A stretch of 64,000 bases of DNA from Gnetum montanum (GCA_015680685.1 MNCI01030039.1:425717-489716), one strand, 5' to 3'; shown: positions 11,125 to 23,418, counted from the first letter of the stretch. Made by a program: numbers and translations. The notes: a model not told the origin generated them from the sequence alone.

Positions 11125-11236
11125 CGTGCTAGTTATCTAAATTAGTTATATTATACATGATCATTGTAAAGGTGCTAACGATCTATCTATTCAAAAATAT
11201 AAATATTTTAAATCACACACATTATCAGACAAAACC

Positions 11237-13554
11237 ATGTCTTCTTCACATAGGACCCATAATGTATCATATGATGAGAACACTCATAGGAGAAATGATA
11301 GGATATATACTAAAGAAAATCAGAGTGAACAACCTCAAACAGGTGTTTCCTATGCTCATTTAGACCCTTACTACATCCAAAGACTACATTTGACTAGTGC
11401 AGACAATCCTAGAGGAGATGGAGGAAGTCCTAGAAAGAGGAGGGCCTCAAGGCTTAGGACCTCCTCTAAACTTAGAAAAGATAAATCAAGGGACCATGGG
11501 AAGAACTATAGAAGCCATGGCAATTCTCCCAGTCCCTCATCTTCCTCTTCCTCTTCAACATCTAGTTCTGATGAAGATGAATGTAGGTATAGAGATAGAG
11601 CTCTACTATGGGGACAAGACAAAGATAAAAATCAAACCTAAGGGCAAAATTAGAGACATCACAACAAGCATAGACAATATGGTCACAATCAAACAAATTG
11701 AAATATGAATTTTCATGACAACATTTTTGATGATGATGAACCCAAGTTCATGGGAGGCTATGATTCTAGTTGACAACATCATCTACAATTCTTCCATGAT
11801 GATTGTGCCTTATACAACATTTAAAGTGGGTGGCAAAAGCTTAAGCTCTTTCCTAGGACACTAATCGATGAAGCTGAAGTGTGGTATCAATCGTTGGAAC
11901 CAAGCTCTATTTGTTAGTGGTCCACAGTGCTAGAACTTTTCAATGAAAAATACCAAACCTATGCCAGGGTGTCCAACCTAAGGAAACAAATCCAAGAGTG
12001 GAAGTAAGAAAATCATAAACCCTTGAATGTGGCCTTGGATAGATACTATTTGCTACTACATAGATGCCCATGCCATGGTTTCTCTGAGGAAAGGCAAGTT
12101 TTCAACATCATGGATGGGCTTCATAATGAAAGAAGGAAGACCCTTGGGATGTATGCTCCAGGTCAATTATATGATCTATGAACGCATCAAATTAAAGAGT
12201 TATTCAAGCATATGGTGAAAGAAGAAGGAGAGTTATGTAGACAAGAGAATGTAGAGGAAAATAACTGGAGCCCAACTCTACAAAAGAAAAACGTCCATAT
12301 CTATGATAAGGAAAAAGAGGCAACTCTTGATGAGGTGATTTTACAATAAACCTTGCCAATACAAAATTTGATCATTGAGACTAAAGAAAAGTTGGATAAG
12401 ATGTCGGAATCAATGAATGAGAAAGGTAAAACTTGCTTAGAAATCATAGAGAGAGTAGCACAAAATAAATCAAGTGATCACAACAAAAGGAGAAAAAAGA
12501 ACCAAGAAACAACTAGGAACACTTTTTGGCAAGAAGGAGAAATGGCCATAGAAGAGGCTATAGACTCAACCACTAAAGAGGATGGTGGATGTGACATTTT
12601 CCTATATGACCATCCAAAGGGCCATTTCCCGACCTTGTTGCATCTACAAGAGTATTGGGTTGGTGCATTAAATCTGAAGTTTGTATAGAAGTACATGCCT
12701 AGGAGATTTCCTCTTTCATGTAGTAATTTTAGACAACCCCAAAACCAACCATACTATCCTGGGAGAACTTATTACCAGCCTCAACACTAACATCAATCAT
12801 AGTGGCAACAACCATAGTCATGGGGAAGGTCACCACCAAACCAACCATATCCTTTCTAGCAACTGAATCCATACGAATATTATGTTCAACACCATGTTTT
12901 GCCAACTAGTTCTACTTCTTCTACCTCAAATTACTACTACCACTCTTCTAAATATCATTATCCTGCAACATCTTATATGAGATCACCACCTCACACCTCT
13001 CATCCTACATCATATCCTCAATATTCTCATCTTACCTCCACCATATGTCACCTCCAACAACACAAGAAGGTTTAGCATCACAACATCAATGAGAGAATGT
13101 CACTTGTGCTACAAACATACATGTAAATGATAACACTACTAGATCTCAACCAAAGTCTCGGAAATGTTCCTTTTGGAGGAAAGGTCATAAGTCACAGCAA
13201 AACACTCATGGAACTACTACATCATCTAAAATAGCACAAGGCCAATCTGATGCAACTACCTTCCTCACAAAAATGATGTCTCCTAATCATACACAAAAGC
13301 CAATAACCATCACCACTCCAACACAAGACATAAATAATAAACCTATCATTGTGGAGAGACAGAAGAATCCATGCATCACCAATAATGATAAAGGGTGCAT
13401 TTGTGGCTCAAAAGTTCAAAATATTAACACAACCCTTATATTTATCCACCATAAAGCTCAAGAGCAAGTGTGTGGGCAAAAGCCAACCTACATAGTAGCC
13501 ACTAAACCAAAAGACATTGAGTGGCTTGAAAATGAGAATATAAAACTATCTTAA
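11237..13554 (+). pseudogene. Gag-like polyprotein of the gag-only element, decayed
   Basis: The start is ATG at 11237 (MSSSHRTHNVSYDENTH); the related copy at 57764 begins the same way. Order of parts: a Ser-rich, Arg/Lys-rich N-terminus with a poly-Ser run (11530-11570); a Retrotrans_gag core with FPRTLIDEAEVWYQSLEPSS (about 11850-11910) and FNEKYQTYARVSNLRKQIQE (about 11940-12000); a charged, helix-prone stretch (12350-12480) with KLDKMSESMNEK; a Cys/His motif CDIFLYDHPKGHFP (about 12590-12630), like a degraded zinc knuckle; a Pro/Gln/Tyr-rich stretch; and a C-terminal block with YIVATKPKDIEWLENENIKL ending at 13554. Several stops and frame changes show it is dead. Gag packages the element's RNA. 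The C-terminal block is kept in two other copies and is not recognised. Confidence 0.8.
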
Positions 13555-15189
13555 AGATGTATGGAAGTAACTAATTTATTTATCAATTTTGGAATTTTTT
13601 GATTCTTTATATGTTTTCCATTTCTTAATATTTTTCTTTTCTTTATATTTCTCTCTTTTCTTGAGTCATTTTCTTTATGTTGTATGAATGTATTTTATGT
13701 TTTTATTAATAAAATTGCCAAGTCATGATGCAAAATTCAATGTTTTGTGTTTTGTTTTTTTGCGATGCCATCAAGATGATTGGGTAAGTAATTGTGTAAA
13801 GCAAAGAGACCATCTCATCCATCCCTCCAGTTTGCTGAATAAAAGGTCTTTTCCATGGAAATAATTTGGTTATTTTTTTATGAAACTAAAATTAATCAAA
13901 GTTCATTGTATCTTGAAGAATGAAAGAATGAACAAGTGGGAATGGCAAAGGGTGTGACCTTAAGGGGACTTGTTGGGGTCTCTTCTTGACTTCCTTCATG
14001 TGGTTTATGACTCCTCTTAGAATGTATCATCACTCCCTCATCAACTGATAAAAAGGAAGCTCTATCTTTGAATGGTGTGATTCCAATCCAAAGAAAAAAA
14101 ATAAACAAAAAATAAAAACAAAAAACAAAAAAAAAACAAAAACAAAAAAGAAGAAAAAGAAAAAAAACAATAATGGGAATTCGAAGCACACCCCTTAGAC
14201 ACAATAATGGGCTACAAGCATTGGTTATGGGGATGGAAAGACATGTTACCCATGCCTGAAGGCATCCCTCTAACTAAGGCCCTTCCTTCCTTCTTCTCTT
14301 TACTTCTCTTTTTGGAGTGATGATTGTTCTTTGTGGTGGTTATGAATTCATGGTGGTAGGTAAGGAACACATCAATGCGAGGTCACTGTTCATGGTATGG
14401 ACTTGGTCTAAACTTGGATAGATAGGTATGTTAATCATTTTAATCACACTTGTTACAATAACCTATTGTGGACATGGTCAAGTATCTTACATCTTGATCT
14501 CTGAAATCCCTTTTCATTCCATTATTCACCTCACTACTACATGCGATTATGAGCCTTTTGGTTTTGTGTAGTATAGTGCAACATCCTAACAATGGTAGTT
14601 GTGTGTTGTTTGGAACAAAGGCATGGTCTACATTTAACTTCTTGGGTACCCATAGACAACTATAGAAGTGGCTATGCAAGGGCATTATGGCAAGAGCCTG
14701 CTTTGGGAAGGACCCACTTGCATAACTTTTGTTGATCATGGCTTTGAACTAACCTTCACATCTTCCAGAACATCAATGATGGTTTCTCTGAATTTATGCA
14801 TGATGTTGGGACTACTTCTAATCTATTTCATTAATTTTTCCTACTTTTCTATTTCCATATACATTAATATTTCCATATACATTAATGCTTTTCTATTTCC
14901 AATTATTCAAAAACCTATGTGCTTTTGAAGTTATTCTTATTGGTCATGGGGGCTAGGGATGCCTACTTTAAAGTTTTTAAAATTTTTCTAACATCCTATC
15001 TTCAAACACCATGGTAACTAATAGTAATTGATCAAAATAATGTAATAAACTTAATGATTGTCGTTACCTCATAGCCTTGGATAGAGTATGTTGTAATAAC
15101 ATTTAAATGAAAACTAAGGGATCCAACAAGGGTTAACTATTAAGGAAAATTTATCACAACTAATGTTGATCCTTTGGTGACTACAGGTG
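13555..15189 (+). other. Shared 3' region of gag-only element
   Basis: Noncoding-looking sequence that recurs, diverged, at 39900-41710 (+) and 53420-55030 (-). It holds a T-rich part, an A-rich run (14092-14170), the phrase AAGACATGTTACCCATG at 14240-14256 that is multiplied in the copy at 40.5-40.8 kb, and a segment at 14668-14745 open in one frame (MQGHYGKSLLWEGPTCITF). No pol is seen. Confidence 0.65.
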
Positions 15190-15660
15190 ATGCTAAAAGA
15201 AACATCTAAGGAAGAAGGTCTTTTGCCAGGCACAAAAACGAAGCCAAGAGAGGGACAACAGAGGATATGACCATGGACACATCATAGCACATACAAGATA
15301 GTAGCTCAAGCTTCACATGTTTGCTAGATCCATGGGACAATGAGAAGAAATTTTAGTCCACCCTTCAAGAATGTTCTACATAACCAAAGAAGCACTAACA
15401 TAACAATCAAGGTTAAAAGTTTACTATTGCTAGCGACAACAAGAAGAATCATTTTCAATGAATTTTTAAGGACCTCTACAAATTTTGTAATCTTCAATAT
15501 TTGACCAATATTTTTTTCACTTTGTCATTTTGTATGCATCCACTTGAATAAAATTCTATAATGCGGCACTCAAAGTCAGTCAATAGTTTGCATATCAGTC
15601 AATAATCCCATACCTTCCCAATATTTTATAAGGAACTTGTTCCTCATTTTGTTTAACTCA
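15190..15660 (+). pseudogene. Short conserved 3' frame (second frame of the gag-only lineage)
   Basis: ATG at 15190 opens MLKETSKEEGLLPGTKTKPR, followed after a TGA and a TAG by MRRNFSPPFKNV in the same frame. The copies from 41715 (+), from 53413 (-) and inverted at 43146-43295 keep the same frame and similar residues (EGL, KP/PRG, H-Q-AHTRI or TYKIVAQ, HV, MRRN-NPS-K). It is not Gag or any pol domain I recognise. It sits between the 3' region and the polypurine tract. Here it is broken by at least two stops. Confidence 0.5.
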
Positions 15661-15676
15661 AGGACGAGTTTTCATC

Positions 15677-16221
15677 AGGGTATATACTCTAGCCTATAAA
15701 TATAGTACCTAGGCTCTGATTTTGAGGTAGTTTTGAAATAGTTTTGCATTAGTTTTCAATAGTTTTGTCAATAGAGTAGCTGAATTCTTGCAATTTTATT
15801 TTTTAATCTTAGAGAACAGTCAGTGAGTGCCCATAGAGTCGATCTGAGTCAGTTGTATGAAGTCTTATTGGACTGGCAATGTACCTAGACATATTCCATG
15901 AGGGACAATAAAATCAAGATTGATTCTTATTCATTGCAGCACTTTGACTTAGATTAGATTTACTTTTCATGAAATTTACTTTTCATGTACTTAGTTAATA
16001 TTTACATTTTCATGCATGTTAATTAATTAATCACATAAGTACGATTGCTTTGAGCATGTGTATGACTCTTGGTAATCCTAGCAACGCTTAACGTTTGGAA
16101 CCCAACAACATTATATGTGTTCAGGATGTGCACGGGAAGTAGGATTGGATACTTATGTTAGGGTAGTTAATTATTAATTAGTAATTAGATTAGTTAAATT
16201 GATTATAAATTGATTTTCAAC
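15677..16221 (+). repeat. Truncated 3' LTR of gag-only element
   Basis: Matches 10327-10868 through TATATACTCTAGCCTATAAA, the R/U5 stretch and GATTATAAATTGATTTTCAA. The first 130 bp or so (U3) and the last 235 bp or so of the LTR are missing. Confidence 0.85.
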
Positions 16222-17400
16222 ATCATGGCTAGTCCAAACCTCTAACATAAATTGATTTAGCCATGAAGTAGGATTTGATATCCAAACCTCTAACATATGA
16301 CTTAAAAGTAACCATCAATTTGATGGTGTTATTTAAAAAAAAAAGTGGCAAAGTTTGTTTTAATGATGATTGACTTGATAAAGGTGGAATTAGGTGGATG
16401 TAATGAGGTAGCACTTGTAATAGGTACAACATGATCTTGGACCTATGAAAAGGGTAAAGATGATATGCATTAAAATTATCTTGTGATTTCACATGGTAAT
16501 ATGCCCTATGTTTAAGAGGAGAGAGGTTCTATCCCTTTTATTTCTTTTCCATGCTTTCATTTCACTTGCTCTATGTTTACCTCATCATATGCCATGTCTC
16601 AAGTACCCTAAAGGAAGAAGTTAACATGAAATTATTGAAAATAATGTATCCTCATTAAATCATGTAAGATGCAAATGGATGCCTTGACAATCAATTGTTT
16701 AGGGACATAATAGATAGAACCTGCTTGAGAAGTACTGACTTGGATAAATTTTGGTGTAAAAACCAAGAATATCCTAATGTCCATTCTTGATTTAAAAAAT
16801 AAATTTTGTAATAGAAAATGATAAATTTTACAAAACAATGCCATAGACAATGCATAGGATATACTAAGTTAACACTACCCAAAAACTAAATCTACATACA
16901 TACACCCACTCAACATAGTTCATTTTTTGCAATTTCTTTTAAATGAAAACAGAATTAATGATGTTTGGACCCATTTACTTTTAAGTATTATATTATTAGC
17001 TTTTAAAATATATAATCATAATAAAATATTTGCATAATCCATGTACACTTTCATTAACATGATATTAAAACTTATACAGAGCAAATTTAATGCTAAGTGT
17101 AAATTACTTTTTGGTAGTATAGAACTGTAATTTCACCTAGTTTTGCTACTCACAAGACATGAAATTTCTAAAAAAAAAAAAAAGGTTAGAAAAAGGCTAT
17201 TATATCCATTATACAAATTATGCTGTAATAAATTATGTACACATCATAATTTTATTAGTACTTTTTACTAAGGAAGCGTTTAAGTGGATGGTTGAAGAGT
17301 TTGAACACACCATCACGTTGGATTGGAAAATATCTGAAACTGTGGAAATTTGGTGTAACAAACGAAACTGGAAATTTCGTGGAACAATAATACGTTTGTG
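16222..17400. other. Spacer upstream of receptor kinase
   Basis: No gene found. TCCAAACCTCTAACAT occurs twice, at 16233 and 16281. There is an A-run at 17171-17182. The AT-rich character gives way to CpG-containing sequence after about 17390. Confidence 0.5.
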
Positions 17401-17422
17401 CTAACCCATCCATGACGATCAA

Positions 17423-17757
17423 ACGCGTAAATAATTCATTGGAATGGAACGGACTGGACTGGACTCATTGGCACATGCTTTGAATAAAAACGCATATACT
17501 CTCCCTGGTCAAGCTTCTTCTCCTTCAATTATGATTAGAAAATTCTGGGAAAACGCGTTTGCCTGATTTTTAGAAGAAATCTAGAAAATCAGATTCTGGG
17601 CCAACGCGGCATTGACGGTGAACATAAAACCATTGTCTTTATAAAGAAAATTGATGACAAGTCACCTCAGGAGGCATTAAAGGTGAACATATTCCGGGAA
17701 GAGCTCGTTCATTGATTTTCTTGACTTGACTCGGTACCGTAAACGCGTTGTGTTGAC
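17423..17757 (+). promoter_or_regulatory. CGCG-box and W-box cluster upstream of receptor kinase
   Basis: ACGCGT occurs at 17423, 17553 and 17743, and ACGCGG at 17604. These match the CGCG-box core bound by CAMTA (calmodulin-binding) factors. TTGACT occurs at 17721 and 17726 and TTGACA at 17753, like WRKY W-box cores. A composite ATTCTGGG-NN-AACGCG occurs twice (17542 and 17593), 51 bp apart. TGACGT at 17767 resembles a TGA-factor site. These families mediate calcium and defence responses in plants; a role here is inferred from motif density next to a receptor kinase. Confidence 0.5.
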
Positions 17758-18076
17758 AGCAGAAACTGACGTTACCCAGAAATGTCCAAAACAAGTCACT
17801 AAATGTAAGAAGATTATAGGAATGCGAATCCGAAAGGAAAACGAGAATTTCGCGGGAAACAGAAGTCCAAAAGAATTTAAGCAGATTTCTCGTCCCCCAG
17901 ATAAAGAAAAGCTTTTAAGTTAATACATTATTTAACTAATGCACACATTTTTTTTTGAAAAGTCAATGTCCAATCAAATGACTAAACATGCTCAGAGAAG
18001 TTTAAATTGAGCTCAACATCAACAGCTATTATGTATTATTACACCTCCTTGCCTTCCGTACCTCTGCAGCATCACC

Positions 18077-21000
18077 ATGGCCTCCTCCTCTGCTGCTCTT
18101 CCTTTTGGACTTCTGCTTCTGCTTTGTTTGTGCTCCTCCTTTTTCTTTGTTGCTCTTGTTAAAGCTCGTAACCATCATGATGGAGCTTTGAATGATATGA
18201 GAGCTCTTATTCAATTCAAAAAAAGCATCACCAGTGATCCACTCTCTCTTCTCCACAATTGGGATGATCATGATGCCAATGCATGCAATTGGACTGGGAT
18301 CAGCTGCTCCACCAAACATCAAGGCCGAGTTGTGGAGATTGATCTGGCAAATGGCACATTGCGGGGATCCTTGTCTCCCCACCTCTCCAACTTATCATTC
18401 CTGCAGGTACTTGATATTTTCAACAACTCTTTTTCTGGTACGATCCCATCATCCCTGGGCACTTTGCATAGGCTTAAAGTATTTGATCTGTGCATGAATG
18501 AATTTGAAGGTGGGATTCCTTATCAGATAGGAAACCTTTCTTCAATGCAATCTCTTTCTCTGTGTGAAAATTCCTTGGTTGGTGACATTCCTCAGTCATT
18601 TGCAACACTCCAAAATCTTAAGTACTTCAATGTTTACGAAAATCAGTTGAATGGACAAATCCCTTTGTGGCTGGGAGCACTCCACAAACTTGAATTTCTT
18701 GAGCTTGGTTATAACAACATTCACGGCATCATTCCTGCTCAACTAGGCAACCTTTCTTTCTTGCAACATCTTAGTATTGCGTCCAATCATCTGAAGGGTT
18801 TGATTCCTTGTGCACTTGCCAGTCTCTACCGTCTCACTAAATTTTTTCTTCGCCAAAACAGTCTGAGTGGAACCATTCCCACCTGTTTACGCAACCTCAC
18901 GGCTCTTACAATCCTTGATTTTTCTTCCAACAATTTCCATGGTCATCTTCCTACCTGGCTGGGCAGCTTTAACAAACTACAAAAATTGGGTTTAGGTGTC
19001 AACAAATTCACAGGCAACATCCCACACCCATGGCACAATCTCACCCAACTCCAAGCCCTGGAGTTGCCCAATAACAGATTGTCAGGAACGCCACCATCGT
19101 GGTTGGGAAGACACTGGACTCAACTGATGTATTTTAACATCGGCTACAATTACTTCACCAGTGGAGTGAGCACGCCCACCCAGCCTATTCCAATCCTCCT
19201 AACTCTATCCAATTCATCGCGTTTAATTTATCTCCAAATATATGAAAACCTTTTAACGGGAACGTTACCGCCTAACTTTGGGAGCTTCTTGACCAATCTG
19301 CAGATTTTACAGTTATCTGGCAATTATATCTCTGGAAACATACCTCCGAGTGTAGGAAACTTTTCATCTCTTGTTAGACTTCATCTTCATGATAACGTAT
19401 TCAGCGGTACCATTCCACCTCAAATTACAAATGTAAAGTCACTGCAAAGCATTCGTCTTCAAAGAAACAAACTACAAGGCCACCTTCCCATTGAGATCTC
19501 TCTCTTGAACAAGTCACTTGGCTATCTCTATCTCTCAAATAATATGTTCTCTGGTTCCATTCCTGCCGATATTAGAAAACTTGTCAATCTGCGGGAGCTG
19601 CACCTTGATAGGAATCTGCTGTCGGGAAAAATTCCTTCAGAGATAGGAGACTGCCCTGTTCTTGAAGACCTTGTACTATCAGCAAACAATCTGTCTGGGC
19701 CAATTCCACCAGAGGTTGCCGGTCTCAAAACCATTGTATTCAATTTTGATTTGTCCGGAAATAGCCTGACAGGAGAAGTACCTCCGGGAATAGCAGGATT
19801 ACAGATGGCACAGTATATAAATCTTTCAAGCAACAATCTTTCTGGAAATATTGCATTTTACATGGATAGCTGGTTGGATGCTCGTGAAATCAATCTCAGT
19901 TTTAATCATTTCAGCGGCAACGTTTCCAAATCAATTGGGAATAAACTCACCCAGCTTGAAAGCATAGATATGTCTGGTAACAACTTTAGCGGACCTGTGC
20001 CTGCGTCCCTGTTCAATCATTCCAGTCTCTATTTTTTGAACTTTTCCTACAACAACTTTGATGGAGAAGTCCCCTGTCTGCACAATTCCTCTTCAAAGAA
20101 GCTAAGATTGACAAGATGGTCATTTCTGGGTAATTTAAATTTATGTGGAAGATGTTTTGGCCTGAAAGCTTGTCTACCATCTCTTACTCAAAAACACAAG
20201 TTTCATTTTAACAAAAACAGTATTCTGCAAGTCATCCTTGGCATTCTAGGTGGCCTTCTGTTGCTAGTTGTTGCATTGATTTCATTCATTTTTAGAAGAA
20301 CCAAAGCATCCAAAGGGCAAACTCTATGGGTAAGTGAAAAATTCCTAAAGATATCTATCCAAGAACTTCAAAGGGCAACAGACAATTTCAGTGCTTCAAA
20401 CTTGGTAGGTGAAGGCAGCCATGGAAAGGTCTACAGAGGTGTCTTAAGCCAAGGCATGGTAGTTGCTGTAAAATGTTTCTCTTCTGCAGAGCAACATAGA
20501 ACTGTGAATAACCTCAAAAAGGAATGTTGTGCTTTGAGGAAAGTAAAGCATCGCAACATTATAAAGATTATTACTGTGGTATGGTCTGATGAATTAAAAG
20601 CTCTGGTTATGCCTTTCCTGACTAATGGCAATCTCCATTCTCTTCTTCACAGCACAGAAGATGGTCAGTTGACCCCATTGAAGTTGGCAATGAGAGTGAA
20701 AATACTCACAGAGTTAGCAAGGGGACTTGCCTATTTGCATCATGATTGTGATTTTCAGGTCATCCACTGTGACATCAAACCGGAGAATGTATTATTGGAT
20801 GACGATATGACTGTCAAGCTTTCTGATTTTGGAATATCTCACCTCATTGGAGATTTTGATGGTTCAACAACATCATCTTCTCTTGCTGTGAAAGGTTCTG
20901 TTGGTTATATTGCTCCAGGTATGTGCATTTTATTGTTGTCTTTTTTTAAAACATCTATATTTTTTGGTTGATGATAAAGTGGGTAGGCTAAATTTTAAGA

Positions 21001-21495
21001 AATGATTTTTCAGAGTATGGGATTGGACAAAGAGTTTCTGTCAAAGGTGATGTATACAGCTTTGGAGTTGTTACTTTGGAAGTGATCACAAGATTGACGC
21101 CCACACATGAAATGTTTTCAGGAGATGTCACATTATCATTGTGGATCTCTAGGGCCTTGAAAGGAAAATTAGGGGATGAAAGAGAAGAAATAGTTAAAGA
21201 TATAATAAAGACAGCAGACCAAGATGGAGGTGGAATTGAGATGGATAAAGATGTTGAAATGTCAGCAGTGGAAAGCATTTTAATGGTAGGTTTAAGATGC
21301 ACCTGTCAGAATGCCTCCATGAGACCTACTATGAAAGAAGTTGAGCTATTTCTACAATCAGTATATCCTTTGGATCTCCAAAATCAAAGGACACTGCCAA
21401 CAAACTTGGAAGAAGTCATTAGTATTGTAGAATCACAACCCCCTTTGCACTTCAGAAGGGTAGAAGCTAAAACTTCAACATTTTCTTCTGATTAG
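18077..21495 (+). CDS. LRR receptor-like kinase, non-RD (LRR-XII type)
   Basis: Exons 18077-20918 and 21014-21495 join in phase 1 to give 1107 residues. The start is the first in-frame Met and opens a signal peptide (about 1-30, LPFGLLLLLCLCSSFFFVAL). An LRR N-cap follows (about 40-80, with the pair in ACNWTGISCS), then roughly 23-24 plant LRRs (about 90-670, repeated LSGxIP), a Cys pair near the membrane, a transmembrane helix (about 715-740) and a kinase. Kinase landmarks: glycine loop GEGSHGKVY 778-786, Lys799 (VAVK), catalytic loop HCDIKPEN 897-904, DFG 917-919 and APE 946-948, whose Glu codon is split by the intron. Cys replaces Arg in HRD, marking a non-RD kinase, the class of FLS2/EFR/XA21-type immune receptors. 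It should sit in the plasma membrane and sense an extracellular ligand. The ligand is unknown. Every key residue is present. Confidence 0.93.
20919..21013 (+). other. Intron of receptor kinase, 95 bp
   Basis: Donor CCAG|GTATGTGC and acceptor TTTTTCAG|AGTATGG. Joining restores the invariant APE motif and the frame through to the stop. Reading through the donor instead gives a stop at about 20969, so an unspliced message would yield a receptor truncated within the kinase. Confidence 0.92.
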
Positions 21496-21503
21496 TGATT
21501 TTA

Positions 21504-21523
21504 GGTAAGTCTTTAGAAATAAA
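21504..21523 (+). promoter_or_regulatory. Candidate 3'-UTR splice donor and poly(A) signal
   Basis: Eight bases after the stop codon TTTTAG|GTAAGT is a strong donor consensus, and AATAAA follows at 21518-21523. Either a short 3' UTR or a 3'-UTR intron is possible. Confidence 0.35.
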
Positions 21524-21910
21524 ACAATTGACTTTTGTCTGTCACTGAGCAAAATCATGATATCGTGCCTTAATGATTCTTCCTTATGCTTCCTTATTTG
21601 TACAATTCATTTGTTTTTAGCATGTGGATACTTACTATCTATAATATTGGTGATGTTGTGTAGGATTTGCTTCACCTTGCAGTGGAAGAATGCACCTTGG
21701 TACCAATGCTTCATATGTGTGAATTGCTGCTTTATTTTATAGAAACCAAATCTGTCACCTTTAATGCTGAAAATAGAAGTAGAGCAGGGATTAACATTTA
21801 CTTTTAAGTATTTTGAATTATTGTTTAATTGGAAAAGTACACTCAACTAGGCCACCTCTACATGTTAATAGAGCAGCCCATGATGCTTGTTCTTCTCTAG
21901 CTCTGATTCA

Positions 21911-22205
21911 TCAAAGTGTATCATGCTTTGTAATTTTTCCATGGTCATGAACATGTATCATGTAAGCTTTCTTCAATATACTATTTATGTTTTGAACTTT
22001 GTAAATAGTCACGATCAATGTTAAGAAATAATGCCATTCAGGCTCACGATTTAGGCAGCATGTACATATACTAGTTAATTTTCTTTATACAAGATTTCTA
22101 ATAAATCCTTGTATTGGTGGTGTGGGCTTTGTAGTGCTAGGGGTGAAACCTTTGGGATAAGATTGATTTTTTCTAATGTTTTTATTTTCTCTGAATAAAC
22201 ATTTT
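21911..22205. repeat. Direct duplication, copy 1
   Basis: Begins TTCATCAAAGTGTATCATGC and runs through CTTCAATATACTATTTATGT to AATAAACATTTTA. The same string of landmarks recurs from 23419 with scattered substitutions only. Confidence 0.85.
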
Positions 22206-22685
22206 AGATTTAAAACTGTGCAAGCATTTGCTACAGGCTTTGTAGGATGATAGCCCCATGATCAATTAAAGATTTGTTTTCAATCCACTACTCAACTTTT
22301 TGGATAATTTAATGTTAGACTTAGTTCTAAGGCAACATCTGCTTCATTCTTGTGGGTAGGGAGGATGTTCATTCAACATTTACTTTTTTCATTGAGGGAG
22401 GAACTATCATCAAAATGATAAAACAATTTTGAGTTAAAAATTAAAATCTTTGCATTGCCAATGTCAGTAATTAATTCTTTCATTTACAATCATAACAATC
22501 ATGTTTGTGCTTGGTAGGCTCTAGAATCCACTATAATTGCATTTGACAAAGTCATGCAAAATTTGAAAGATTGTCAAATTATTATCAACTTTTGTGCTTT
22601 CCAAATTTGCACATCTAAATTCTATGTTTATACTACACTTTCCTACATCCTCTTCATAGTCCTTTTATTAACCCATCATATCAAC

Positions 22686-22860
22686 TCTTAACTGAATTAA
22701 TATCAATGAATAATGATGGGAAATCTTGGTTTTGAGATAGAAGAAAGGCTAGGAACTATTTTGTTTTTTTTTTTTTGGAGATACTCTTAAGTGAGTTAAT
22801 ATTAATGAATAATGATGGGAAATCCTGGTTTTAAGAAAGAAGAAAGGCTAGGAATTTCTT
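22686..22860. repeat. Tandem duplication, offset about 104 bp
   Basis: AATGAATAATGATGGGAAAT with its flanks occurs at 22686-22757 and again at 22790-22861, the two copies separated by a T-run. Confidence 0.8.
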
Positions 22861-23418
22861 TTTCTAGAAAATATTAAAAATAATATTAAAGAGGTTACAT
22901 GACCTTACAACTAGAGATATTTTGAGGAATTATATGCATGATTGGGTTAGTTATCAACGATCTGTTAAAATATCAAAAATTATGGTAGGGTGTTGGAATC
23001 CAAAATAAGTAAAACATAGATACACCCTAAGATTTATAAAAGTTTATAACTTAATGCTACCTCGTAGAATCAAACCTATTGTTGACATCAACATTCCCAT
23101 GGTTGGCATAAGGCTATTACTTATAAGTTTCATAGCTAGGCTCACATTATTATTGGTTTTCAAATGCCTAGTGATGGGGTTATGCTTATGATATGTTATC
23201 CCAAAGTTTTGATTATTAATTTTAAATTTGTAATTGTTATTATGATAATTACTGAACCACGTGATCTAATTCCAAAGCTCACATGATCTAATTCTATCAT
23301 TCTGAGTTCCTTATCTTTTCCATTTTCTCTTTCTCTATTTAAATCTGTTAATGTACAAAGCCCAAAGTTGTTAACTCATGCTCAAAAAGCTAAGTTTTGA
23401 CACAAGCATTTGTTAGGG

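Larger units (their letters stand above)
10200..16221 (+). mobile_element. Gag-only LTR retrotransposon, 3' LTR truncated
   Basis: Layout: 5' LTR 10200-11104; primer-binding site 11105-11124; long gag-like frame 11237 to about 13560; shared 3' region to about 15650 with a short conserved frame from 15190; purine-rich AAGGACGAG at 15659-15667; a 3' LTR piece from 15677 that matches the 5' LTR from position 10327 on and stops at 16221. No protease, RT, RNase H or integrase is recognisable in the 4.6 kb between the LTRs, so this is a non-autonomous element. The U3 part of the 3' LTR and its right end are deleted, so no target duplication can be checked. Its relatives are at 28600-43105 and 52028-58759. 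Confidence 0.85.

Noticed and set aside
13896-14204. Phe-rich membrane-like protein on the minus strand
   Set aside because: Produced by an A-rich tract; low complexity and not kept in sister elements.
18029-18382. 117-codon antisense frame over the receptor kinase start
   Set aside because: Shadow of real coding sequence; no homology and no promoter evidence.
19528-19836. Antisense frame in the LRR region
   Set aside because: Repetitive LRR codons leave the complementary frame open by chance.
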